DNA of 43,869 nt from Syntrophaceae bacterium UBA6112 (GCA_002423465.1 DIWG01000062.1:1-43869), one strand, 5' to 3'; counted from the stretch's first letter, positions 16,395 through 25,069 are shown. The notes: generated from the sequence alone by a model not told the origin. Made by a program: numbers and translations.

Positions 16395-17702
16395 ATGCGA
16401 TTTGGAAAAAGTGACGCAGATCTGGTGTGTGTGAGCGCAGTCCGGACCCCTTTTGGTCGTTTCGGAGGATCTTTAAAGGATATCGATATTTTTGACTTTG
16501 GCGGCCTCATCATGAAAGAGGCCATGGATAGAGTAAAAATGGACCCATCGTTGATCGAGGAAGTATGGTGGGGCGTGGGCGATACAACAAACACAAAAGA
16601 TCCATATACTCCAGTAGTGGCCAGGCAAAGTCTGCTTAAAGCTGGGATTCCCCCCGAAACACCCTCCGTTTCTTTTGATCAGGCTTGTATCTCCGCCATG
16701 ACTGCAGCAATGTTCGGCATCAGGAGCGTCAAGTCAGGAGATGCAAACGTGGTTTTGACAGGTGGCGCAACAAGTTTTAGCACGGTTCCGTTTCTATTAA
16801 GGGGACTTCGATGGGAAGGAAAGCGGCATTCTTCTTTCCTTATCGAAGATCCTATCGTTCCCTTGGGATATAAGGACTACGCTCCGGTTGCAGTGGATTC
16901 TGGAAATGTTGCTATAGACTATAATGTGTCAAGGGATGAACAGGACGACTGGGCTTTTGGAAGTCATATAAGATATGGAAATGCTTTCCAAAGGGGATTT
17001 TTCAAAAAGGAAATGATGCGCCTGGAGATAGAAAAAAAGGATAAAAAAGGACAAAGCGTTTCTAAAATCGTACTCGAAAAAGATGAACAGTATCGTTCTG
17101 ACATTAAACGTGAAGATTTGTCTAAACTTAAACCGGTTTTTGGTAGTCCTACCTGCACTGCTGGAAACGCTCCTGGAATGAATGATGGAGCAACAGCGCA
17201 GATCTTTATGAAAAGGAGCATGGCCAATAAATTGAATTTGACGCCTTTGTATACGATTGTCAGCATGTCTTCTATTGCTTTGCAGCCCAGAATTATGCCT
17301 GTTAGTCCGGCTTTTGCCATCAAAAAGTGCCTCAACGAAGTACATTTAAAAATAGAGGATGTAAAAATATTGGAAATCAATGAAGCCTTTGCATGTGTTC
17401 CGCTTGTTTCAACAAAGCTTCTTGCCAATGAAAGATTTCTTCATGCGGATTATCAGGATATGGTGAAGGAAGCCTCAATGAGTGTTATTCTAGATTATAA
17501 TCCAAAGTGTTACATTAAACTAAAAGAAAAAATGAATGAAAACGGGGGGGCGATCGCAGTTGGCCATCCCAATACGGCCTCTGGAGCACGTCTAATGATG
17601 ACAGCTGCTTACAATTTACAGGAAAAGGGTGGTGGCTTTGCTGCATGTGCTATTTGTGGCGGACTAACCCAAGGTGCAGCGTCGATTATTTGGGTTGATT
17701 AA
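16395..17702 (+). CDS. Thiolase family protein (acetyl-CoA acetyltransferase-like)
   Basis: A 435-residue thiolase. The acyl-accepting Cys98 (DQACISAM), the NEAFA motif, catalytic His391 (GGAIAVGHP) and the second-domain Cys418/Cys421 (ACAICGG) are present, so thiolytic cleavage is plausible. It is longer than usual (about 390) because some 25 extra residues, around DYQDMVKEASMSVILDYNPK, separate NEAFA from the catalytic His loop. The GGAT segment replaces the more common GGxE. AAGGAGATG precedes the ATG. It closes the beta-oxidation sequence of the operon, cleaving 3-ketoacyl-CoA to acetyl-CoA. A second thiolase from the same broad subfamily lies at 34667-35860. Confidence 0.9.
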   Translation: MRFGKSDADLVCVSAVRTPFGRFGGSLKDIDIFDFGGLIMKEAMDRVKMDPSLIEEVWWGVGDTTNTKDPYTPVVARQSLLKAGIPPETPSVSFDQACISAMTAAMFGIRSVKSGDANVVLTGGATSFSTVPFLLRGLRWEGKRHSSFLIEDPIVPLGYKDYAPVAVDSGNVAIDYNVSRDEQDDWAFGSHIRYGNAFQRGFFKKEMMRLEIEKKDKKGQSVSKIVLEKDEQYRSDIKREDLSKLKPVFGSPTCTAGNAPGMNDGATAQIFMKRSMANKLNLTPLYTIVSMSSIALQPRIMPVSPAFAIKKCLNEVHLKIEDVKILEINEAFACVPLVSTKLLANERFLHADYQDMVKEASMSVILDYNPKCYIKLKEKMNENGGAIAVGHPNTASGARLMMTAAYNLQEKGGGFAACAICGGLTQGAASIIWVD

Positions 17703-17726
17703 TTTATTATTAGGGAGGTGAGAACC

Positions 17727-18869
17727 TTGATAAGCTTTGAAATGACAGATGAACAGAGAGAAATGCGCGATGTTGCGAGAAAATTCACACGCAATCAGAT
17801 TATTCCAGCTGCTTCAGAACTCGATGAAAAAGCAGAAATGCCTGTTAATATTATCAATAATGCATTCAAATTTGGATTATGGAACCTGAATTTACCGGAA
17901 AAATATAGTGGGATGGGGCTCGATCACCTAACTGAAGCCATTCTTTTAGAGGAGATTGCTTACGGTTGTCTTGGTGTCTGCGGCGCTTGGGCCGGAAACA
18001 GTCTGGGATTGACCCCGATTCTATTGGCTGGAACTGAAGAACAGAAAGATCGATGGCTTTATCAGTTTGGTAAAGAACCCATTTTTGCTGCCTTTTGTAT
18101 TACCGAAGCAAACGCAGGATCAGATGTGTCGGCTGTGCGCACACAGGCAAAGAGAGTTGGGGATGAATATATATTGAATGGTGTTAAACATTTCATTACC
18201 CATGGCGGAATCGCTCAAATGCACACCGTGTTTGCGAGAACTGGCGAACCGAATAGCGGTACTAAAGGGCTTAGCGCATTTTTGGTGTCAAAAGATGCTC
18301 CAGGTCTGTCCATGGGAAAATTGGAAAATAAAATGGGAGACCGCGCATCTCACATTTCGGAAGTCATTTTTGAGGACGTTCATGTTCCGGTTAGAGATAG
18401 GCTGGGTAATGAAGGACAAGGATTCAAGATTTCCATGCAAACCCTTGACAGAACCAGGATGTGTATCGGGGCTGCAGCCGTGGGTGTTGCTCGGCGTGCA
18501 TATGAGGAAGCATTGGAATATTCAAAGCAAAGGATTCAATTCGGCAAGCCATTATTTAAACAACAAGCGATTGCATTCATGTTAGCTGACATGGCTACGG
18601 AAATTGAAGCTGCGCGAGGTTTGGTGTGGCATGCAGCATGGAGGATGGATTCTGGAGATGCCGATCCTAAACTGGGTGCCATGGCTAAATTATACGCAGC
18701 CGACGCAGCCATGAAAATTACTGTGGATGCCTTGCAGATTTTCGGGGGATACGGATACATGAAAGAGTATCCAATGGAAAAACTGATGCGCGACGCAAAG
18801 ATCCTGCAAATATACGAAGGAACTCAGCAAATTCAGAGAATTGTTATAAGTTCAAGAATAACCAATTAA
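17727..18869 (+). CDS. Acyl-CoA dehydrogenase (short/medium-chain type)
   Basis: A 380-residue FAD enzyme with all three domains: N-terminal helical (1-115), beta-barrel with the flavin signature AFCITEANAGSDVSAV (122-137), and C-terminal helical domain with catalytic Glu364 in QIYEGTQQIQR. Glu at this position is that of short-chain and butyryl-CoA dehydrogenases. The TTG at 17727 is preferred because a near-perfect GGGAGGTGAG lies 5 bases upstream; a GTG start at 17718 would lie inside that site. It oxidises an acyl-CoA to the 2-enoyl-CoA used by the hydratase in the same operon. No electron transfer flavoprotein genes are in view, so ETF comes from elsewhere. Confidence 0.93.
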   Translation: MISFEMTDEQREMRDVARKFTRNQIIPAASELDEKAEMPVNIINNAFKFGLWNLNLPEKYSGMGLDHLTEAILLEEIAYGCLGVCGAWAGNSLGLTPILLAGTEEQKDRWLYQFGKEPIFAAFCITEANAGSDVSAVRTQAKRVGDEYILNGVKHFITHGGIAQMHTVFARTGEPNSGTKGLSAFLVSKDAPGLSMGKLENKMGDRASHISEVIFEDVHVPVRDRLGNEGQGFKISMQTLDRTRMCIGAAAVGVARRAYEEALEYSKQRIQFGKPLFKQQAIAFMLADMATEIEAARGLVWHAAWRMDSGDADPKLGAMAKLYAADAAMKITVDALQIFGGYGYMKEYPMEKLMRDAKILQIYEGTQQIQRIVISSRITN

Positions 18870-18879
18870 CGGACAGACT

Positions 18880-19125
18880 GTGGATGAATTCGTTCCCGCA
18901 GTGCGAGGTATTTTTGAAAATCCGATGACCCACAGTGAAGTTGAGATGAAATCATTAGATCTCCTTCAAGATATCATAAGACCGGATCGGGTAAAGATAC
19001 ACATATCGATTCTATTTAGAGCCTTGAGCAATTAATATGTGCCGGCCGGTGGGACTGCGAAGGAGATCAAGGTCAAGGCCAACGACAGCGTCGAGACAGA
19101 ACAGGTGATGATGATTATCGAGTAG
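18880..19125 (+). pseudogene. Decayed reading frame ending in a biotinyl-domain tail
   Basis: A frame open from a GTG at 18880 is interrupted by one TAA at 19033-19035 and continues in the same frame to TAG at 19123-19125. The last 28 codons read as the C-terminal half of a biotinyl/lipoyl carrier domain (GGTAKEIKVKANDSVE, then MMIIE). The first half with the biotin-lysine motif is absent. The upstream 51 residues are protein-like but not recognised. Only 10 bases separate this from the acyl-CoA dehydrogenase stop, so the operon may once have carried its own biotin carrier for the carboxyltransferase at 5213. Confidence 0.6.
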
Positions 19126-19348
19126 GGATAACTTACGCATTACAACCATTAATGGGTTGACTCAAAAATAAGTAAACCTTTGGCTGCCGGGTCTTCTACA
19201 CAACGTGGCCCTATCTTACCGGTTATCCATTTCTGTCGCTGTAGACCGACACAATGGCTTCAATAGGTGGTGCCCTTCACGCATTCAATCGGGTTGCATT
19301 GATATTAGCCCATTATATCTTTAAATCACGTTAGGATTTCGTTGGATT
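19126..19348. other. Intergenic spacer after the catabolic operon
   Basis: Nothing recognisable is coded here. Together with the relic before it, this makes a 479-base gap without an intact gene between the acyl-CoA dehydrogenase and the MFS transporter. TTGCAT at about 19302 and TATATC about 14 bases further could be a weak promoter for the MFS gene, but the spacing is poor. Confidence 0.4.
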
Positions 19349-20608
19349 ATGCAAAGGACGACAACGGATAGATCAGGAAGCGATTTCTATAAATGGGTTA
19401 TTCTTGGTCTATTAACAGTAGCACAACTTGTAATGTCTATCGGGTCTTATGCATGGGGTCCTATGGCCCCTTTTCTTCGCGATGAATTTGGCATTAATCG
19501 TACGCAAATCGGTACAATAGTATCCTCCCTATATTTTTCTTCCGTCATTGTCGCGTTGCCTGCAGGATTTGCCGTGGATAAGCATGGCGCTCGACCAATC
19601 CTTATTATTGCATTGGTTACGATGGGATTATCCTTTGTTATATTGTCAATGGTTAATAAATTTTCCTACTTTATTGTATTTGCAAGTCTTTCTGGTATAG
19701 GTTATGGAATGATAAATCAAATTTCAACGAAAGGGATCATGACATGGTTTCATAGTAAGACGAGGGCCACTGCAATGGGAATCAAGCAGACTGGCGTGAC
19801 ATTGGGGGGATCGATAGGTGCCATTTTATTGCCTGCCCTGTCATTTTCTTTCAATTGGAGAGTAGCAATGCTTGTGGTTGGTCTCTTGATTATAACCATT
19901 TCTATAATTTCATTCATTAGTTACAAAGAAAGCCCTCAAAATGATTTCAGAGATAAAAAATCTTCGGAATTAAACATGTATATTCCTGGGTGGCGTGAAA
20001 ACTTTATTAAACTGTCTTCCAATCCTGAACTGAGAATCATCTGTTTTATCGGCATGTTACTGGCTGCGGCCCAGACGTGTATCGCGTCTTTCATGGTTTT
20101 ATACTTTAATGAGGCTCTCCATTATTCAGTTACCGTTTCAGGGATATGCCTATCATTATACATGCTGTCGGGCACTGTGGGTAGAATCATTTGGGGTGTT
20201 GTTAGTGATCGAATTTTTAAGGGACAAAGGGAAAAACCAATTATCATTATCGGTATTATTGCTTGTATGAGTTCTTCATTGATGTCTATGTTATCGCCAC
20301 TATCGTCTTATGGCATGATTTTTCTGATTAGTATCGTAATGGGCTTAAGTTTTATGGGATGGAACGCAGTCTATCTTACTTTGGTTGCAGAAATTTCCGG
20401 ACCTGATTTGGCAGGAGCTGTAACGGGGTACACAATTACAGTTGTTTGGATAGGAATTATTCTCGGTCCTCCAATATTTGGTTTCATATCGGATCATATC
20501 GGTTACTCATGGGGATGGATCATGTTGTCCGTGTTTGGCTTGCTTGCGTCAGTATTTCTCGCCAAAAAGAATCCTGATCATGGGACACAATCTTTTCTGC
20601 GCGCATGA
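19349..20608 (+). CDS. MFS transporter (organic-anion/oxalate-formate antiporter-like)
   Basis: A 419-residue integral membrane protein with about 12 predicted helices in two halves. The loop 2-3 motif AGFAVDKHGARP and its repeat GRIIWGVVSDRIF between helices 8 and 9 identify the major facilitator superfamily. The general pattern resembles monocarboxylate and oxalate/formate-type carriers; the substrate cannot be read. The ATG at 19349 has only a weak AGGA 12 bases upstream. It lies between two gene relics and is not tightly linked to either operon, so it may be a separate insertion or an accessory exporter for a product of the upstream pathway. Confidence 0.87.
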   Translation: MQRTTTDRSGSDFYKWVILGLLTVAQLVMSIGSYAWGPMAPFLRDEFGINRTQIGTIVSSLYFSSVIVALPAGFAVDKHGARPILIIALVTMGLSFVILSMVNKFSYFIVFASLSGIGYGMINQISTKGIMTWFHSKTRATAMGIKQTGVTLGGSIGAILLPALSFSFNWRVAMLVVGLLIITISIISFISYKESPQNDFRDKKSSELNMYIPGWRENFIKLSSNPELRIICFIGMLLAAAQTCIASFMVLYFNEALHYSVTVSGICLSLYMLSGTVGRIIWGVVSDRIFKGQREKPIIIIGIIACMSSSLMSMLSPLSSYGMIFLISIVMGLSFMGWNAVYLTLVAEISGPDLAGAVTGYTITVVWIGIILGPPIFGFISDHIGYSWGWIMLSVFGLLASVFLAKKNPDHGTQSFLRA

Positions 20609-20621
20609 ATTCAATGCATAA

Positions 20622-20825
20622 AAAAGGCGAGGTAAGCAGCGACCGGCGGGCATTCTGGGATTAATCCGCGACATCACCTACCGCAAACGGGCAGAGGAAG
20701 AACTTCAGCGGATTCTCGAAAGTCTCAGGAAATCGTTTGGCGCCACGATTAAGGCAATGGTAGCGGCCGTTGAGTCACCCCCACACCCCACCATTGACAA
20801 TGTCAGTGGTTTGGGAAGACAATAA
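20622..20825 (+). pseudogene. Fragment of a PAS/HD-GYP-type sensor protein
   Basis: An open frame between stops at 20619 and 20823 encodes GILGLIRDIT, then RKRAEEELQRILESL, the hallmark junction at the end of a PAS domain. It continues into a segment (KSFGATIKAMVAAVES) that in complete proteins leads into an HD-GYP phosphodiesterase domain. Here the reading turns nonsensical after VES and stops. No start codon or ribosome binding site is visible. It is a leftover of a cyclic-di-GMP-type sensor, pointing to rearrangement at this site. Confidence 0.7.
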
Positions 20826-20852
20826 ATATGAATCTAAAAATGCAAAAAATGC

Positions 20853-20879
20853 TTGACAGTAAATTCAGCGGGTGATACG
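20853..20879 (+). promoter_or_regulatory. Candidate promoter for the LacI-family gene
   Basis: An exact TTGACA at 20853-20858 is followed after 15 bases by GATACG at 20874-20879. If used, transcription would begin close to 20886 and the regulator mRNA would have almost no leader. This also argues against a TTG translation start at 20853. The -10 box is poor, so confidence is low. Confidence 0.3.
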
Positions 20880-20888
20880 GGCCTGACC

Positions 20889-21917
20889 ATGGGAAAACGA
20901 TTGCCCACGATGCCCACTTTAAAAAATGTCGCGAACCTGGCAGAAGTCAGTATCCCTATCGTTTCCAAGGTGCTGTCTGGGAACCCTGGCGTGCGAGTCA
21001 GTTCAGACACACGTCAGAGAATCCTCAAAGCGGCCGAGGGGCTTGCATACCGACCCAATGCACTGGCCAAAAGCCTCAAACTCAAACGGACTAATACGCT
21101 AGCCCTTTTCATGCCAGACGTCGGCAATCCGGTCATTCCGGAAATCATTCGCGGTGTTGAAGACGGTGCCCGTGCTGCGGGCTACTCGCCTTTCATCAGT
21201 CACCTCGATGAAAAAGTCATTTCTGAACGGCTTTACCTGGCTTGGCTCCAAGAAGGACGTTTTGACGGATTGATCATAGCAACCGCACGGGTCGAGGATT
21301 CGATCATTGCGGATTTGATTTCGTCTGGCTTACCCTTCGTACTGGTCAATCGCCGGGAAGCCTCCACCAACATGCATGTATCGATTGACGACGCTGCCGG
21401 TGCACGAATAGCGGTCAACCACTTGGCGGGACTGGGACATCGGAGGATTGCCCATCTGGCTGGACCCCTGATGTATGATACCTCCCTGAGGCGTCTCAAG
21501 GGATACCAGCAGGAGCTCGATTTACACGGAATTACTTATGATTCTTCCCTGGTGCAAGAGTATGATTGGCATACTTGGGATGGCGGCAAATTAGCGATGA
21601 AACAGCTGCTCAAGAGGGAAAATCCTCCAACCGCCATTTTTGCCGGCAATTTCATGGGCGCAGTCGGCGCTTTGAGTGCCCTCAAAGAAGCCAGACTGAA
21701 AGTTCCTGAAGAGATCTCTCTTATCTGCCTGCATGATTCACCAATTGCCGAGGTCCTCGATCCCCCGCTGACAGTGGTCAGAATGCCCCTGCATCAGATG
21801 GGCAAGTGCGCAGCGGAGATGCTTATCAATCTTCTTGAAGACAGGCCATGCAAGATCCCTCTGGTTCTGCCGCCTGATGGTTTGTTCATTCGGAAATCGA
21901 CGGCACCGTGCCGTTAA
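20889..21917 (+). CDS. LacI family transcriptional regulator
   Basis: A 343-codon gene for a cytosolic sugar/acid-responsive repressor. The LacI helix-turn-helix is at residues 9-30 (TLKNVANLAEVSIPIVSKVLSG), followed by the hinge region with YRPNALAKSLK and a type 1 periplasmic-binding-protein-like effector domain (about 65-340). The start is uncertain: ATG 20889 and ATG 20910 are both in frame and neither has a good Shine-Dalgarno; I take 20889. It is immediately followed, in the same orientation, by a TRAP transporter and a corrinoid methyltransferase, so it likely controls that unit. Two palindromes lie between it and the TRAP genes. Confidence 0.9.
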   Translation: MGKRLPTMPTLKNVANLAEVSIPIVSKVLSGNPGVRVSSDTRQRILKAAEGLAYRPNALAKSLKLKRTNTLALFMPDVGNPVIPEIIRGVEDGARAAGYSPFISHLDEKVISERLYLAWLQEGRFDGLIIATARVEDSIIADLISSGLPFVLVNRREASTNMHVSIDDAAGARIAVNHLAGLGHRRIAHLAGPLMYDTSLRRLKGYQQELDLHGITYDSSLVQEYDWHTWDGGKLAMKQLLKRENPPTAIFAGNFMGAVGALSALKEARLKVPEEISLICLHDSPIAEVLDPPLTVVRMPLHQMGKCAAEMLINLLEDRPCKIPLVLPPDGLFIRKSTAPCR

Positions 21918-21919
21918 AA

Positions 21920-21935
21920 TTGTTTTTAAAAACAA
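21920..21935. promoter_or_regulatory. 16-bp perfect palindrome after the LacI-type gene
   Basis: TTGTTTTTAAAAACAA is fully self-complementary and starts 2 bases after the regulator stop codon. It lacks the central CG typical of LacI-family operators. It could be an operator for the downstream TRAP operon or a weak terminator stem. Confidence 0.35.
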
Positions 21936-21957
21936 CGTTATATGGTTTTTATTCCAA

Positions 21958-21977
21958 GATTAATCAAATAATTAATC
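21958..21977. promoter_or_regulatory. Inverted repeat GATTAAT-N6-ATTAATC upstream of TRAP genes
   Basis: Perfect 7-base arms with a 6-base spacer in an AT-rich leader, about 130 bases before the dctP start. A TATAAA follows at 21991-21996 that could be a -10 element. The arrangement fits an operator next to a promoter, but the site is not recognised. Confidence 0.35.
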
Positions 21978-22107
21978 GTTTTGGATAAATTATAAATAAC
22001 TCTCCTTCAGTGTTAAAATAAGGTTTCCGTATGGCATAACACCATGTGTCATGGTGCAGTTGGTTTTGAATAGGAGGCAACAAACGCTTAACCAAAAGGA
22101 GGAAGAA

Positions 22108-23097
22108 ATGGCTAATTTTAGGAACAAAGTTTTTCTGGCTTTTCTGGTGTGTTGTTTAGTGCTGATTTGGGGTCTTCCTGTTAACGCGGCGCGAATTTTG
22201 AAATACGGTCATAACACCAAGCAAGACCAACCGACTGGGCAAGCTGCTTTAAAATTTGCTGAGTTGGTAAAGGAAAAGACAAACGGCGAAATCATCATCC
22301 AGGTCTTTCCCGCCAATCAACTTGGCAACAATCGCCAGATGGCTGAAAACGTAAAAATGGGGGCGCAGGATATGACCACTATGGGTCTTGCTGCCCTTGG
22401 TTACCTCAATGATAATTTCATGATGATGCAGGTCCCTTATGCCTTCCGATCGCAGGAACATATCCAGAAAGTGGTCAAAGGCCCCATTGGAAGAGAAATA
22501 GCGGATAATATTTCCAAAAAGGACAACATTTACTTGCTAGCTCAGGATTGGGACAGAATGGTTCGCCATATAGGCGGCCGTAAACCGATTCGAGAGCTTA
22601 AAGACTTTAAGGGGTACAAAGTCAGAGCCGGAGTTCTACCCCCGATCGCGGGATTCAAGGCATTGGGGGCGAGCCCTGTTAAAATTGAGCTCAACGAAAT
22701 GTATGTCGCTCTCCAACAAGGCGTGGCCGATGGAGCGGAACTTCCAGTTGACTATTTTTACGAATATTCCATTCATGAAGTCGCAAAATATCTGAACCTG
22801 ACTTACCACACCTTCGGCACTCAATTTCTCGGGATCAACAAAGGAGTCTGGAATTCTCTAAAGCCAGAACATAAAAAAGCTTTTCAAGAAGCAGCGGACG
22901 AAGCTGGCGTTTACAATAACAAGCTCTCTTCAGAACTCGAAAACGGTTATCTGAAAAAGCTTAAAGATGGAGGAATGGAATTTATTAAGACCAATGTAAA
23001 TGAATTCAGCAAAGCAATTGAAGCCAAAATTTCGGAAATCGCAAAACCATGGCCTGGAACCGAGGCGATGTACTGGCGGATCCAAGAAGTAAAATAG
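22108..23097 (+). CDS. dctP: TRAP transporter solute-binding protein (DctP family), second system
   Basis: A 329-residue periplasmic binding protein. Residues 5-27 form the signal peptide, probably cleaved after VNA. The DctP core has the KYGHNTKQDQPTG start, Arg173 in GYKVR (the carboxylate-binding position) and LQQGVADGAELP. The start at 22108 is chosen because AAAAGGAGGAAGAA lies immediately upstream; extension to 22051 would add residues before the signal peptide. It differs in sequence and length from the first DctP at 1631. It is the first gene of the LacI-linked TRAP unit and likely supplies the substrate of the methyltransferase at 25136. Confidence 0.93.
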   Translation: MANFRNKVFLAFLVCCLVLIWGLPVNAARILKYGHNTKQDQPTGQAALKFAELVKEKTNGEIIIQVFPANQLGNNRQMAENVKMGAQDMTTMGLAALGYLNDNFMMMQVPYAFRSQEHIQKVVKGPIGREIADNISKKDNIYLLAQDWDRMVRHIGGRKPIRELKDFKGYKVRAGVLPPIAGFKALGASPVKIELNEMYVALQQGVADGAELPVDYFYEYSIHEVAKYLNLTYHTFGTQFLGINKGVWNSLKPEHKKAFQEAADEAGVYNNKLSSELENGYLKKLKDGGMEFIKTNVNEFSKAIEAKISEIAKPWPGTEAMYWRIQEVK

Positions 23098-23282
23098 CAG
23101 AATGCGCGAAACGAGTGCTCGATAATGGCGATGGGTATGTATAATTTTGATTAATGAAGTGGGATTACTCGAAACAGATGAAAGGACAGAAGATTGTAGA
23201 CTCAGGAGGCAATAATCCTGCGAATGCTAATATCGGGCACTCGACATTATTTTACGGAATTTCTTGGGCATAAGAGGTGATC

Positions 23283-23777
23283 ATGCAAACTCTGAATCGT
23301 TTATTCAACACGCTTCAATGGACACTACGCTGGATTTGTTTGAGCATGGTTTTGGGCATGTCTGTGATGGTCGTCATCAAGGTATTTTACCGATATGCTT
23401 TAAACAATCCGATCGTGTGGTCGGATGAAGTAATCATGTTGATGCTTCTATCATTGACATACCTTGGAGCGGCGTTGGCCGCAAGCACCCGTAGTCACAT
23501 CAGTGTGGAATTGCTGGAAAGCTTAGTAAAAAAGCAAGGTGAAACCCCGCTCAAAATACTCCGATTTATTCAAGACCTGGTCATTGTGGCAATACTTGGC
23601 GTCGTTGCTCTATATGCCTTCAAGATCGCACGCTTCAGCCAAGACCAACAGACAGATACCATGCTTTTGAGCTATTTCTGGGTATACTTTATTCTCTGCG
23701 TTGGGATGATATTCATGATTCTGATGGTCTTTAAACGGATCTGCGAGGATTGGCATTCCGAGGAATCCAATCATTAA
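23283..23777 (+). CDS. dctQ: TRAP transporter small permease subunit (DctQ family)
   Basis: A 164-residue membrane protein with four helices (about 16-36, 48-68, 90-112, 127-149). The family pattern is clear: FYRYALNNPIVWSDE after helix 1 and SHISVELLE after helix 2. AGAGGTGA precedes the ATG at 23283 at a short spacing of 2-3 bases. Separated from dctP by 185 bases and almost directly followed by dctM. It forms the permease complex with DctM. Confidence 0.9.
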   Translation: MQTLNRLFNTLQWTLRWICLSMVLGMSVMVVIKVFYRYALNNPIVWSDEVIMLMLLSLTYLGAALAASTRSHISVELLESLVKKQGETPLKILRFIQDLVIVAILGVVALYAFKIARFSQDQQTDTMLLSYFWVYFILCVGMIFMILMVFKRICEDWHSEESNH

Positions 23778-23794
23778 ACAAAGGAGGAAGAATC

Positions 23795-25069
23795 ATGGTT
23801 CTTCTGTTGATTCTCGGGTTGTTAATTCTTATGCTCACAGGACTTCCTATCGCCATTTGCCTATTGATTGTGGGCGTCTTTTATGTGATCTTACAAAACC
23901 TACCACTGATGATCGTTGCCCAATTCATGACAGAAGGAGCAATGCTCTATGTTCTGATTGCCATTCCTTTATACCTTTTTGCTGCGGCTCTGATGAACGA
24001 AGCCGGAATGAGTCATCGAATAATCCACCTATGCAATACCCTAATCGGTCACGTTCGGGGCGGGCTTGCCTTGGTAAACGTGCTGGCTTCGATGATCTTT
24101 GCCGGGATGTCCGGAGAAGCTGTGGCGGATACCGCAGGAATGGGAAGCATCCTAATCCCAGCGATGGAGAAAGAAGGGTACGATACAGAGTTCTCTGCTG
24201 CTGTCACTGTTAGCTCGGCGGTGATCGGGCCGATCATTCCTCCTTCGGTACCAATGATCATCTGTGCCGCCTTGGCTTCAACCAGCGTCGGTCGAATGTT
24301 CGCTGGCGGCATGATCCCCGGGATCCTGTTCGGTGTTTTTCTCATGGTGTTATGCTATGTCATGTCTATTCGCCGCAAATACCCTATCCGGCCAAGGGCC
24401 AGCAGACAGGAAGTCTGGATTGCCTTTAAAGATTCCATCCTAGGGCTTTTAACAGTCGTAATCATCTTGGGCGGTATATTTACCGGGATTTTTACCCCCA
24501 TCGAGGCGGCCGGTATTGCGGTGGCATATGCCTTTTTTGTAGGGTGGATTATTTACAGGACTTTGGATTTGAAAAAACTGCCGGCCATTGCTCTGGATGT
24601 AGCCCGAACTACCGGTGTGATCATGTTCATCATCGCACTGGCCAAATTTTACAATTTCATCCTCACACGGGAGCAAATTCCACAGCAGGTCGTTTCCTTC
24701 CTGATGGGTTTAACCTCAAATCCAGTGCTTATCCTGGTGATTATTACAATTGGGCTGTTCATACTCGGCTGTTTTTTGAGTACCACTCCGGCACTAATGC
24801 TGGTTGTGCCGGTTCTGCTGCCCCTTGTCTCTCAGGCCAATTATGATTTGGTTCATTTCTTTGTGGTGATCACCCTTGCCCTGCTTCTGGGGACCCTCAC
24901 CCCGCCGGTGGGGATTAATCTCTATTTGGTACAGACCATCTCAAATGTAAGGACGATGCCCCTTCTCAAGGAATTGATCCCTTTCTATCTGGTGCTCGTT
25001 TCTGTAATATTGCTTGCCATTTTTATTCCCTGGATCGTCACAGCACCGGGAAATTGGATTTACGGGTGA
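23795..25069 (+). CDS. dctM: TRAP transporter large permease subunit (DctM family)
   Basis: A 424-residue permease with about 12 helices, the normal DctM length. Typical segments: SGEAVADTAGMGSILIPAM, IGPIIPPSVPMII, GGIFTGIFTPIEAAG and LTPPVGINLYLV. AAAGGAGGAAG lies 5 bases before the ATG at 23795; an upstream TTG would overlap dctQ and is unlikely. It moves the substrate delivered by DctP across the inner membrane, driven by an ion gradient. Confidence 0.93.
   Translation: MVLLLILGLLILMLTGLPIAICLLIVGVFYVILQNLPLMIVAQFMTEGAMLYVLIAIPLYLFAAALMNEAGMSHRIIHLCNTLIGHVRGGLALVNVLASMIFAGMSGEAVADTAGMGSILIPAMEKEGYDTEFSAAVTVSSAVIGPIIPPSVPMIICAALASTSVGRMFAGGMIPGILFGVFLMVLCYVMSIRRKYPIRPRASRQEVWIAFKDSILGLLTVVIILGGIFTGIFTPIEAAGIAVAYAFFVGWIIYRTLDLKKLPAIALDVARTTGVIMFIIALAKFYNFILTREQIPQQVVSFLMGLTSNPVLILVIITIGLFILGCFLSTTPALMLVVPVLLPLVSQANYDLVHFFVVITLALLLGTLTPPVGINLYLVQTISNVRTMPLLKELIPFYLVLVSVILLAIFIPWIVTAPGNWIYG

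Noticed and set aside
18870..20852. Insertion sequence or transposon remnant
   Set aside because: Gene relics suggest rearrangement, but I found no transposase similarity, terminal inverted repeats or target duplication.
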